Below are positions 1 through 6,146 of a DNA stretch of 6,847 nucleotides, piece after piece. Position 1 is the first letter of the stretch; every line of letters begins with the position of its first letter. The translations under genes and the position numbers were made by a program. The notes beneath the pieces are model-generated. The model ran no database searches and was not told the DNA's origin. It saw only the letters and a list, made by a program, of their open reading frames with translations. Source of the stretch: an uncultured Mailhella sp. (GTDB lineage: Bacteria > Desulfobacterota > Desulfovibrionia > Desulfovibrionales > Desulfovibrionaceae); assembly GCA_944324625.1 (NCBI GenBank), contig CALUWZ010000092.1:1-6847 (forward strand), given 5' to 3'.

Positions 1-1
1 G

Positions 2-2212
2 GAACTTGAACAGTACGGCTTATACAAAACACGGAAAAACGGCGAAAAACACCTGTGGACGCCAAAGGCCATTTCCAGTCTGCATAAAGCCGTTCGTGAA
101 AACGATTATGCCGCCTACAAAGAATACGCCGCGGAAAGCGATTTCTGCGACACGCCCGTTACCCTGCGTTCTTTGTTTGCCCTGAAAGCAAATCCCGTTC
201 CCTTGGACGAAGTGGAACCTGCGGAAAAAATCCTGCGCCGTTTTGTGGGCGCCGCCATGAGCTTCGGCTCAATAAGCAAAGAAGCCCATGAAGCCATTGC
301 CATTGCGTTCAACCGCGTGGGCGGCCGTTCCAACTGCGGTGAAGGCGGTGAGAAAAAAGAACGTACCGTTGTCCGTCCGAACGGAGACTGGCCGAAATCC
401 AAAATCCGCCAGATAGCTTCCGGCCGTTTCGGCGTGACGGCGGAATATCTCTGCGATGCCGAAGAAATTCAGATTAAACTTGCCCAAGGCGCAAAGCCGG
501 GTGAAGGCGGACAGCTTCCTGCCCACAAAGTTCTTCCGCAGATTGCGGAAGTCCGTCACACCGTTGCGGGCGTAACGCTTATTTCTCCTCCTCCGCACCA
601 CGACATTTACTCCATCGAAGATTTGGCGCAGCTTATTTATGACCTGAAACGCCTGAACAAAAACGCCCGTATTTCCGTAAAACTGGTTTCAGGAACAAAT
701 GTCGGCACCATTGCCTGCGGTGTTGCCAAGGCAGGAGCGGACAGCATTGTTATTTCCGGCCATGACGGCGGAACAGGGGCTTCCCCGAGAAGCGCCATAA
801 GCTATGTGGGGCTTCCGTGGGAAACAGGGCTTGCGGAAACGCACCATGCCCTGCTGTACAATAATCTCAGAAACAGGGTAACGCTGCAGACGGACGGACA
901 GCTCCGCACGGGCAAAGATTTGGTTATTGCGGCCATACTCGGTGCTGAAGAATTTGCCTTCGGAACGGGACTGCTTGTGGCTCTCGGCTGCTGTCTGCTG
1001 CGTGTCTGCCATCTCGGAACCTGCACTGTGGGCATAGCCACCCAAGACCCGAAACTGTGTGAAAAATTCAAAGGAAATGCCGACCATGTCGAACGGTATC
1101 TGCGCTTTCTTGCAGAAGATTTTCGGGAACAAATGGCCAAGATCGGCATCCGTTCCGTTGATGAGCTGACAGGCAGAACCGACTTGATTGAAATTGACTA
1201 CTCCCATTTCAAAGCAGACGAAAACGCAGTTTTTGCCAACCATTTTTCTCTTTGGCAAAATAAAATCCGACAATTGGATTTTAAACCCCTTTTGGCAAAA
1301 ATGCCCTATACCCCAAATCCGTGTACCGACAAAACAGATATCTTTGCCGATACCGAATTTGAAAAAAACATGAATGCCAAAATTCTTGAAACGCTGAAAA
1401 CAAGCCCAATTGCCTCTTTTGAAGGAACAATCAAAAATACCGACAGATCGGCAGCTGCACGGCTGACAGGAGAACTGCTTGCCCGTTTCGGCGGCAGCCT
1501 CAGCCCCCGCTGCGTCAATATTAAACTGAAAGGAAGCGCAGGACAAAGCTTCGGTGCATTTTTGACAAAAGAAACCCTGCTTGAGCTGCGCGGCGACGCC
1601 AATGACTATGTGGGCAAAGGCCTGTCAGGAGGCGTTATTGCCATAAGTCCTTATTCCGTTGGGGATGACATCTTTGCCGAACAAACCGCCATAGGCAATG
1701 TTGCCCTGTACGGCGCAACAAAAGGCGAGCTGTATGTGGCAGGTTCCGCAGGCGAGCGCTTTGCGGTAAGAAACAGCGGTGCCTGCGCAGTGGTTGAAGG
1801 CGTCGGCGACCATGCCTGCGAATACATGACAGGAGGAACCGTTGTCATTCTGGGCCCCACTGGATACAATTTCGGTGCAGGCATGAGCGGCGGAACAGCT
1901 TATGTATACGACAAAAGCGAAATATTTTCCACGCTCTGCAACATGGACACACTGGATATCGAAAGCATTTGGCAAAGTGAAGACATAAAAACGCTGCGCT
2001 GTCTCTTGGAAAATCATGTGCGCCATACGGGCAGCGCCCTTGCCAAATTCATTTTGGACAATTGGCAGACCCAGCTTGCCTTTTTCCTGAAAGTCATTCC
2101 CCTTGAATACAAAAAAGCCTTACAGCGCGGCAAAAATATGGAAAACCACAAGGCGGAAAGCGTAGCGGGCACCGAAGAAGTGTATGAAGAAACTTCATTA
2201 AAACAGCAATGA
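2..2212 (+). CDS. gltB: Glutamate synthase large subunit, C-terminal half (5' truncated by window)
   Basis: Glutamate synthase makes two glutamates from glutamine and 2-oxoglutarate; this large (alpha) subunit carries the FMN site where 2-oxoglutarate is aminated. The frame is open from base 2, so the gene starts upstream; 736 residues are visible of about 1,500 usual, and the N-terminal amidotransferase domain is missing only because of the window edge. Visible residues about 75-430 are the FMN-binding barrel (SFGSIS near 86, GHDGGTGASP near 253). Cysteines 330, 336 and 341 in GCCLLRVCHLGTC have the spacing of the [3Fe-4S] ligands. Residues about 490-660 are the GXGXG beta-helix domain, with glycine-rich repeats such as GNVALYGATKGELYVAG. 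The C-terminal FLKVIPLEYKKAL is typical of the family. The frame is intact, the family is certain, and no gltD follows. An in-frame TTG at 173 is internal, not a start. Confidence 0.96.
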   Translation, partial: ELEQYGLYKTRKNGEKHLWTPKAISSLHKAVRENDYAAYKEYAAESDFCDTPVTLRSLFALKANPVPLDEVEPAEKILRRFVGAAMSFGSISKEAHEAIAIAFNRVGGRSNCGEGGEKKERTVVRPNGDWPKSKIRQIASGRFGVTAEYLCDAEEIQIKLAQGAKPGEGGQLPAHKVLPQIAEVRHTVAGVTLISPPPHHDIYSIEDLAQLIYDLKRLNKNARISVKLVSGTNVGTIACGVAKAGADSIVISGHDGGTGASPRSAISYVGLPWETGLAETHHALLYNNLRNRVTLQTDGQLRTGKDLVIAAILGAEEFAFGTGLLVALGCCLLRVCHLGTCTVGIATQDPKLCEKFKGNADHVERYLRFLAEDFREQMAKIGIRSVDELTGRTDLIEIDYSHFKADENAVFANHFSLWQNKIRQLDFKPLLAKMPYTPNPCTDKTDIFADTEFEKNMNAKILETLKTSPIASFEGTIKNTDRSAAARLTGELLARFGGSLSPRCVNIKLKGSAGQSFGAFLTKETLLELRGDANDYVGKGLSGGVIAISPYSVGDDIFAEQTAIGNVALYGATKGELYVAGSAGERFAVRNSGACAVVEGVGDHACEYMTGGTVVILGPTGYNFGAGMSGGTAYVYDKSEIFSTLCNMDTLDIESIWQSEDIKTLRCLLENHVRHTGSALAKFILDNWQTQLAFFLKVIPLEYKKALQRGKNMENHKAESVAGTEEVYEETSLKQQ

Positions 2213-2230
2213 TTTCCCGTAATCCGTAAC

Positions 2231-2269
2231 AAAAAAAAAGAGAAAACTTTTTGTTTTCTCTTTTTTTTT
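2231..2269. terminator. Bidirectional rho-independent terminator between convergent genes
   Basis: A perfect 17-bp inverted repeat: left arm 2231-2247 (nine A, then GAGAAAAC), loop TTTTT at 2248-2252, right arm 2253-2269 (GTTTTCTC, then nine T). Read on either strand, the GC-containing part of the stem is followed by a run of nine T, so it can stop transcription from both gltB (stop 2210-2212) and the minus-strand activator. The last base of the stem, 2269, is also the last base of the activator's TGA stop. Only 56 bp separate the two stop codons. Confidence 0.88.
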
Positions 2270-3783
2270 CATATTCTGAAGTTTTTGTAGTCCAAACCGT
2301 ATTTTTTCATTCTCAGGCCGAGTATTCTGTCCGTTATTCCAAGTTCTGCCGCCGACTTGCTCATATTCCCCTTAGTGTGCTTCAGGGATTCGGTAATCAT
2401 GTTTTTTTCCATTTCTTCCAGACTTTCATCCAGTGTTTTATGGATTTTCTGCACTGTCTGCTCATTGTTTTCCACCAAAAAACGGGGCAAATGCTCTGTT
2501 TCGATAACGGCCTTTTCACCGCACAGAACAACGGCCCTTTCCACAACATTGGCAAGTTCGCGGACATTTCCCGTCCACTGGTACTGCATCAGCTTTTCAA
2601 TGGCAGACGGACTGATCTTAACGATATTTTTTTTGTTTTCTTCGCATATCCTGCGGATAAAACAATGAACCAGCGGAATAATGTCTTCTTTGCGCTCCCG
2701 AAGAGGAACGGTAAAAATAGGAAAAACGCTCAGCCGATAAAACAAATCTTCCCTGAATTTGGAAGCGGCAACCATTTCCTCCAGATTTTTGTTGGTGGCG
2801 GCTATAATTCTTACATCGGCATGCACGGTTTCCGTTCCGCCCACCCGTTCAAACTGTTTTTCCTGCAGTACGCGCAAAAGTTTCGCCTGCGTGGACAAAC
2901 TCATGTCACCGAGTTCATCAAGAAAAATCGTTCCCGTATGACAAAGCTCGAATTTTCCTTTATGCCTTTGCTCCGCTCCGGTGAATGCTCCTTTTTCATA
3001 CCCGAACAGTTCGCTTTCTATCAGGTTTTCGGGAAGTGCGGCGCAGTTTATTTTTATGAACGGCTTGTCCCTGCGCGAACTGTTTTGATAAATAAGATTG
3101 GCAATAACTTCTTTTCCCGTTCCGCTTTCTCCCCTGATCAGCACAGTGGTATTGAAAGGCGCAACTTTTTGAATGTCATCAATAACAGCCCGCATTTTAT
3201 CGGAATACGTGATAAAGGAAGAGGATGAAAAATTTTCTCCGAAATCCGTCAGTTTTGTACAGCACTTTTCGGAAAATGCATAATAACTGGCAAGACGGGG
3301 AGCCAAGAAATATGCCAACAGCTGCAAAAAAGAAATATCTTCCCGCAGTTTTTCGATTCCGCAGCGTTCCCTGTCCGCAGAAAGGGTTGCATGAACTTTG
3401 CCGTCGGACATGACGGGAACGCACAAAAAAGAAATATCTGAATTTTCTTTGTTTCTGGACTGCGTTCTGTTCAAAAAACACGGCTCGTCGGCAATATTCT
3501 GCACAATCACGGGCTGACCCGTCAGACATACTTTTCCCGTAATTCCCTCGCCAAGCTTATATTTTGCTTTTTCCATTTCGCAGGAATTCAGACCGTAACA
3601 GGCAATGGCATGCATATTTTCCAAAGACGTGTCGAGCAGACACAGCGTCAGGCGCTCAAGCCCCGTGTGTTTTCCGATAATTTCCAGCATTGCCGACAAA
3701 TATTCGGAAAAAGGCATTTCATTCTCATTGACCTGCGTCAATTTTTGAAAAATACCCGTAATATCTTCCAATCCCTGAACCAT
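2269..3783 (-). CDS. NifA-like sigma-54-dependent activator (GAF, AAA+, Fis-type HTH)
   Basis: A 504-residue enhancer-binding protein that would use ATP to open sigma-54 promoters in the cytoplasm. An N-terminal GAF sensor (about 20-165) has the NifA-type stretch EPCFLNRT followed by SFLCVPVM and TLSADRE. The AAA+ domain (about 188-420) has Walker A GESGTGKE at 218-225, the sigma-54 contact loop GAFTGA at 265-270, Walker B GTIFLDE at 284-290, the FREDLFYRL arginine-finger region at 343-351 and GNVREL at 405-410. The Fis-type helix-turn-helix is at about 472-495. Length and order are usual for NifA. The linker lacks the paired-cysteine motif of oxygen-sensing NifA proteins. The ATG at 3783 has AGGG seven bases upstream and keeps the full GAF domain. 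It is convergent with gltB, and no nif gene is in view, so the effector and targets are unknown. The domain call is certain; orthology to true NifA is only probable. Confidence 0.93.
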   Translation of the reverse strand: MVQGLEDITGIFQKLTQVNENEMPFSEYLSAMLEIIGKHTGLERLTLCLLDTSLENMHAIACYGLNSCEMEKAKYKLGEGITGKVCLTGQPVIVQNIADEPCFLNRTQSRNKENSDISFLCVPVMSDGKVHATLSADRERCGIEKLREDISFLQLLAYFLAPRLASYYAFSEKCCTKLTDFGENFSSSSFITYSDKMRAVIDDIQKVAPFNTTVLIRGESGTGKEVIANLIYQNSSRRDKPFIKINCAALPENLIESELFGYEKGAFTGAEQRHKGKFELCHTGTIFLDELGDMSLSTQAKLLRVLQEKQFERVGGTETVHADVRIIAATNKNLEEMVAASKFREDLFYRLSVFPIFTVPLRERKEDIIPLVHCFIRRICEENKKNIVKISPSAIEKLMQYQWTGNVRELANVVERAVVLCGEKAVIETEHLPRFLVENNEQTVQKIHKTLDESLEEMEKNMITESLKHTKGNMSKSAAELGITDRILGLRMKKYGLDYKNFRI

Positions 3784-3807
3784 ACCGCTGCCCTGAATCT
3801 AAATAAA

Positions 3808-3821
3808 TAACAATTTTGTAA
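3808..3821. promoter_or_regulatory. Downstream copy of the same box, within the leader
   Basis: Arms at 3808-3812 (TAACA) and 3817-3821 (TGTAA) with one mismatch to a perfect palindrome. On the minus strand it reads TTGTTACAAAATTGTTA, identical to the upstream copy at 15 of 17 positions, including an unbroken 11-mer TTGTTACAAAA. It sits about 14-27 bases inside the predicted transcript, where a bound protein would block the polymerase. Confidence 0.5.
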
Positions 3822-3841
3822 CAATAATTATCTTTTATCTT

Positions 3842-3869
3842 ATTATATTCCTGCTTCTTATTTTGTCAA
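3842..3869 (-). promoter_or_regulatory. Consensus sigma-70 promoter of the NifA-like gene
   Basis: On the minus strand, TTGACA (3869-3864) and TATAAT (3847-3842) are separated by 16 bases, so both hexamers match consensus fully. Transcription would start near 3835, giving a leader of about 50 nt before the ATG at 3783. Such a strong promoter suggests that the activator is under repression or is constitutively made, rather than being sigma-54 dependent itself. Confidence 0.8.
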
Positions 3870-3883
3870 TACACGAAATTATT

Positions 3884-3897
3884 TTACATTTTTGTAA
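3884..3897. promoter_or_regulatory. Upstream copy of a palindromic box (TTACA-N4-TGTAA)
   Basis: A perfect inverted repeat with 5-bp arms at 3884-3888 and 3893-3897, centred about 55 bp upstream of the predicted start of the NifA-like transcript. Read on the minus strand it is part of TTGTTACAAAAATGTAA. A near-identical copy lies 76 bp away on the other side of the promoter. The binding protein is not identifiable from sequence alone. Confidence 0.5.
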
Positions 3898-3910
3898 CAA
3901 ATTTTCAATA

Positions 3911-3936
3911 CCGTGTTTTTGCCGTGTTTTTTCCGT
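3911..3936. repeat. 11-bp periodic CCGT repeat upstream of the activator promoter
   Basis: CCGTGTTTT occurs at 3911-3919 and again at 3922-3930, and a third CCGT starts at 3933, so CCGT recurs every 11 bp, about one helical turn. It lies roughly 75-100 bp upstream of the predicted transcription start of the NifA-like gene, a usual place for an activator site. It could also be chance in a T-rich spacer. Confidence 0.4.
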
Positions 3937-4131
3937 AAACAGAATACCTCCTCTGCTGCGCACGGCATGCGGAAAAAATTAAGGCACAGGCTTCAATTTC
4001 GGCAAATTCAGAATATTTGCCCTATTCTCGCGGTTAATCAAAAAAAAATCCCAAATAAATTCCATAACCGTGAGATATTTTTATTTTTCAGACTGCAGAC
4101 CAAACAATGCTTTTTACAGACCTTCTCACGG

Positions 4132-4158
4132 AAAAGTGCACGGAACCAACTTCCGTAC
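4132..4158 (-). terminator. Weak candidate terminator after the phosphatase gene
   Basis: On the minus strand, about 20 bases past the phosphatase stop codon, GTACGGAA and TTCCGTGC (4158-4151 and 4145-4138) can form an 8-bp stem with one G-U pair around a five-base loop, followed after two bases by only four T. The short T run makes it weak; the nine-T run at 4048-4040 further on may contribute to stopping. Confidence 0.35.
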
Positions 4159-4177
4159 GGCTCTTCAGAAACAATTT

Positions 4178-5125
4178 TTATTGCCTGCTCCGAACAAACC
4201 TGTCGGCAGAAAAAAAAGCATCGCCGAAGTTCCAGCGGTAAGCCGCAAGCGGTCCGCCTTTGCCCGCACTGTAGTCAACGCAGACAACTTTTTTTGACAT
4301 TGGACACGGCACTGCTTCGGGATTTAACCAATAATGCCCTACTATTGTCGGCACAGCAATATGTTTTGCCTGTGCTTTCTGCGGCAGGGCTATATCAGGA
4401 ATAAAAGGCAGAGTATCATCAGCAATTAAGGCAAGTTCACGGTACGTTTTTGCGCTTTCGTCCCACCAGCGCGTGCGGATCTGATCACGGGTCTTGCCGT
4501 CTTTGTCTTTAAACGTATATCCTTTGGGCAGCGGAATTTCAGGACCTTTGCACAAAAGCTCCACAGCAAAAAATGCCTTTGTACCTTTTTGATTTGCCGC
4601 ATACACCAAATCATCGGTCAGGCAGTTTTCCGCCGTCAGCCCGTTTTTCCGCAAAAAAACCATGGCTTCTTCGTCACGGCAGGCATGAATGACGCAAAGC
4701 CCCTCTGTTTCAAACCATAGGGGCAGAGTTTTAAACCAAGCGATGTATTCGGCATGCAAAGCGGAATTATCCCCCACTTCCCGCAAAAATCCCAAATGAG
4801 GATCTTCATGGCTTGTGCTCAATTTTCTCAGGGGTTCACCGTCAGCATTCTTTGTAAAATACGAAACGGCATTAAATTCATGGTTGCCGAGAATGCAACG
4901 GGCACTGCCGTTTTCCGTCATAGCCCTGACAGTGTTTATCACTTTTATCTGCTGCGGACCTCTGTCAATCAAATCCCCGACAAAAACCGCTTTTCGTTCG
5001 CTGTGCCGCCAAACTCCGCCGCTTTTTGCATAACCGAGCCTGCCAAGCAAAGCTGCAAGGGCTTCATACTGCCCGTGAATATCCCCGATAATATCATATC
5101 CGCTCAATGTGCTTTCCTGAATCAT
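4178..5125 (-). CDS. PPP-type metallophosphoesterase (calcineurin-like)
   Basis: A 315-residue cytoplasmic enzyme with the full PPP signature set: GDIHG at 14-18, GDLIDRG at 50-56, GNHE at 80-83, then H147 (VIHA) and H264 (VGHYW) as the later metal-binding histidines, and a C-terminal VDYSAGKGGPLAAYRW that closes the fold. Enzymes of this family hold two metal ions and hydrolyse phosphoserine/threonine or dinucleoside polyphosphates; sequence does not say which substrate applies here, so I do not call it ApaH or PrpA. I start it at the ATG at 5125, which has AGGA seven bases upstream. An in-frame ATG at 5170 would add 15 residues but has no ribosome site and abuts the previous stop codon. It follows the 195-residue gene by 45 bp on the same strand, probably as one operon. 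Confidence 0.92.
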   Translation of the reverse strand: MIQESTLSGYDIIGDIHGQYEALAALLGRLGYAKSGGVWRHSERKAVFVGDLIDRGPQQIKVINTVRAMTENGSARCILGNHEFNAVSYFTKNADGEPLRKLSTSHEDPHLGFLREVGDNSALHAEYIAWFKTLPLWFETEGLCVIHACRDEEAMVFLRKNGLTAENCLTDDLVYAANQKGTKAFFAVELLCKGPEIPLPKGYTFKDKDGKTRDQIRTRWWDESAKTYRELALIADDTLPFIPDIALPQKAQAKHIAVPTIVGHYWLNPEAVPCPMSKKVVCVDYSAGKGGPLAAYRWNFGDAFFSADRFVRSRQ

Positions 5126-5170
5126 AAACAAATCCTGTTTCCGTACAAAATGGATTTTCTTATAAAACAT

Positions 5171-5758
5171 TTATTCCGCATCTTCAAGGCTTGCATCACA
5201 GCGTATGCCCTCAAGAAATTCCGCCACCGGGTCTTTGCAGGTTTCAAGCATTTTTATAAAAGCGGAACGGACAAAAGCCCCGCTGCATGAACCTGCCAAG
5301 GTATTTGAAATCACTTCAATTTCGGTAGTTTTCCACGTATGCGCCGTGAACCTTTTCAAAAGTTTGTCAAAATCCCTGATACCTTGCGCAAAAAGCGTTT
5401 CCGTATCCGGAAAATAGTCGGCATGCACCCTGTATGACGCAATGCGTCCGTCTGCACTCACCGTATAAAATATGTCCGTTTCATCCAAAATACGCACAAT
5501 GCCCGCAAGCAGATTATGCATTATCCGTTCCTGCCTGCCGTAAAAAAAGACCATGATCAGCAAATCTTTGTTTTTGCCGTTCTTCAAAATACAGTAAGGC
5601 AAATTGGGCAGACGGATAAAGCGCTCCGCCTGAATAAGCTGTTCGGACTTTATCCTGAAAACGCCCGCAAGCTCATAATTTCCCATTTTTGCCATGGCAC
5701 CGGCCCACACGGCCGAATGCTTCCAGCTGCCGAAATTTACGGTAATTTTATCCGACAT
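5171..5758 (-). CDS. Protein of unknown function, 195 residues
   Basis: I do not recognise a family. The frame is intact, starts at an ATG with AGGAG five bases upstream, and ends in TAA 45 bp before the preferred start of the phosphatase, so the two are likely co-transcribed. The product is predicted soluble: no signal peptide and no membrane segment. It has a hydrophobic, strand-like centre (DLLIMVFFYG near 65-74, ILDETDIFYTVSADGRIASYRV near 90-111), aromatic residues near the N-terminus (W12, W18) and an acidic C-terminal end (LEDAE). There is no obvious catalytic motif and no zinc cluster; its five cysteines do not form CxxC pairs. The good ribosome site and the lack of stop codons support a real gene. 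A role alongside the phosphatase is only inferred from position. Confidence 0.8.
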   Translation of the reverse strand: MSDKITVNFGSWKHSAVWAGAMAKMGNYELAGVFRIKSEQLIQAERFIRLPNLPYCILKNGKNKDLLIMVFFYGRQERIMHNLLAGIVRILDETDIFYTVSADGRIASYRVHADYFPDTETLFAQGIRDFDKLLKRFTAHTWKTTEIEVISNTLAGSCSGAFVRSAFIKMLETCKDPVAEFLEGIRCDASLEDAE

Positions 5759-5927
5759 AAGAACTCCTGTTGTTTCCTGCAGAAAAATATTCTTCCTTGC
5801 TGCCGGTTCTGCAGTGTTTTGACAGCCATTCCAATACGCCTGACCAAACGGCGCCTGCCTCCCGTACTAAGCTGTCCGCAACACCTCCTCCTGAAGGCAG
5901 GATGCATAAATACTGCCTGACAATTTT
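5748..5927 (-). pseudogene. Coding-like remnant ending inside the start of the unknown gene
   Basis: A 59-codon open stretch on the minus strand with protein-like content (for example VREAGAVWSGVLEWLS) and no usable ATG, GTG or well-placed TTG start. It stops at 5748-5750, overlapping the start of the 195-residue gene by 11 bases, the way operon genes often overlap. A second open stretch in another frame (6013 to the TAG at 5867-5869) also looks protein-like near its end (QAAAVFQNAEKLSGSIYASC), so the two may be halves of one gene broken by a frameshift between about 5925 and 5867. A strong Shine-Dalgarno run, AGGAGGAGG (5892-5884), has no proper start codon after it. I cannot name the ancestor. 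It may also be plain leader sequence. Confidence 0.25.
5904..5917 (-). promoter_or_regulatory. Sigma-54-like promoter candidate for the two-gene unit
   Basis: On the minus strand, CAGGCAGTATTTATGCA has GG (5917-5916) and GC (5905-5904) at the required 10-base spacing and matches the sigma-54 consensus at about nine of thirteen defined positions. Mismatches are at the T before GG, at the CG after GGCA and at the first T of TTGC. Transcription would start near 5893, leaving a leader of about 135 nt. A perfect inverted repeat TTTCAG-CATT-CTGAAA lies just upstream at 5926-5941. I saw no convincing sigma-70 promoter for this unit, and no NifA-type TGT-N10-ACA site nearby. A single weak match could be chance. 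Confidence 0.3.
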
Positions 5928-6017
5928 TCAGCATTCTGAAACACAGCTGCTGCCTGTCTGCCGTTTACTTTTAATTTTCTCTTTCTTATTTTTCCTTCCG
6001 ACAATAAAAACATAACA

Positions 6018-6047
6018 AAAGGCTGCGTCAAATTTTGACGCAGTCTT
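6018..6047 (-). terminator. Rho-independent terminator, minus strand
   Basis: Arms 6019-6030 and 6036-6047 form a 12-bp stem (one G-T wobble at 6022/6044) with core CTGCGTCA/TGACGCAG and a five-base loop. On the minus strand it is followed by TTTTGTTATGTTTTTATT, a usable T-rich tract; on the plus strand what follows is A-rich. It therefore stops transcripts entering from the right on the minus strand, yet no intact minus-strand gene lies to its right in the 200 bp before gntR. Confidence 0.7.
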
Positions 6048-6062
6048 AAAAATATATCCTGT

Positions 6063-6146
6063 TCACAGCCGAATAATTCTTTTGTCATCAGCTTTAGTGG
6101 ACTCAGCAGGCTTTGCTCCCGCTTCGGCTGGAGCAATTAAAATTTT
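6063..6146 (-). pseudogene. Possible 3' tail of a lost minus-strand gene
   Basis: Twenty-seven codons are open before a TGA at 6065-6063, reading KILIAPAEAGAKPAESTK and then a basic, hydrophobic end (DDKRIIRL). An in-frame TAA at 6149-6147 and no start codon mean that it is not a gene by itself. An alanine/proline/glutamate/lysine-rich end like this is common at bacterial protein C-termini, and a good minus-strand terminator starts about 16 bases past the stop, as expected for a real gene end. The inference is that the body of the gene was deleted when the gntR region took its present form. The stretch is short, so chance is a serious alternative. Confidence 0.25.

Larger units (their letters stand above)
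3784..4177. other. Non-coding spacer between phosphatase and NifA-like gene
   Basis: About 390 bp with no credible gene on either strand. The left third holds the promoter, leader and boxes of the NifA-like gene. The right part is AT-rich and holds inverted repeats: GGCAAAT/ATTTGCC at 4001-4007 and 4015-4021, CGGTTA/TAACCG at 4031-4036 and 4065-4070, and CCGTGAGA/TCTCACGG at 4068-4075 and 4124-4131. A run of nine A (nine T on the minus strand) is at 4040-4048. The longest plus-strand frame here is antisense to the phosphatase at its right end and has no protein-like character. Confidence 0.6.

Noticed and set aside
689..1546. Minus-strand open frame of 285 codons
   Set aside because: It is antisense to gltB, whose FMN and Fe-S motifs are certain in the plus frame; it is Phe/Cys-rich without motifs.
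2251..3228. Plus-strand open frame of 325 codons
   Set aside because: It lies antisense to the NifA-like gene and is rich in Phe, His and Asn, the usual look of the reverse strand of an AAA+ gene; it has no recognisable domain.
3879..3968. 29-codon minus-strand ORF upstream of the NifA-like gene
   Set aside because: No ribosome site before its ATG, and it ends upstream of the predicted promoter, so it would not be a leader peptide of that transcript.
3913..4404. Plus-strand open frame of 163 codons
   Set aside because: Runs from a non-coding spacer into the antisense of the phosphatase; basic and low-complexity, with no motif.
5126..5170. Upstream ATG (5170) as start of the phosphatase
   Set aside because: No Shine-Dalgarno before it, it directly abuts the previous stop codon, and the family core starts just after the ATG at 5125, which has AGGA at good spacing.
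4754..5290. Plus-strand open frame of 178 codons
   Set aside because: Antisense to the phosphatase and the 195-residue gene, both of which have ribosome sites and, for the phosphatase, complete catalytic motifs.
5737..5934. 65-codon minus-strand ORF starting MLKNCQAVF
   Set aside because: Arg/Cys-rich, no ribosome site, and it overlaps the start of the well-supported 195-residue gene; another frame of the same stretch looks more protein-like.
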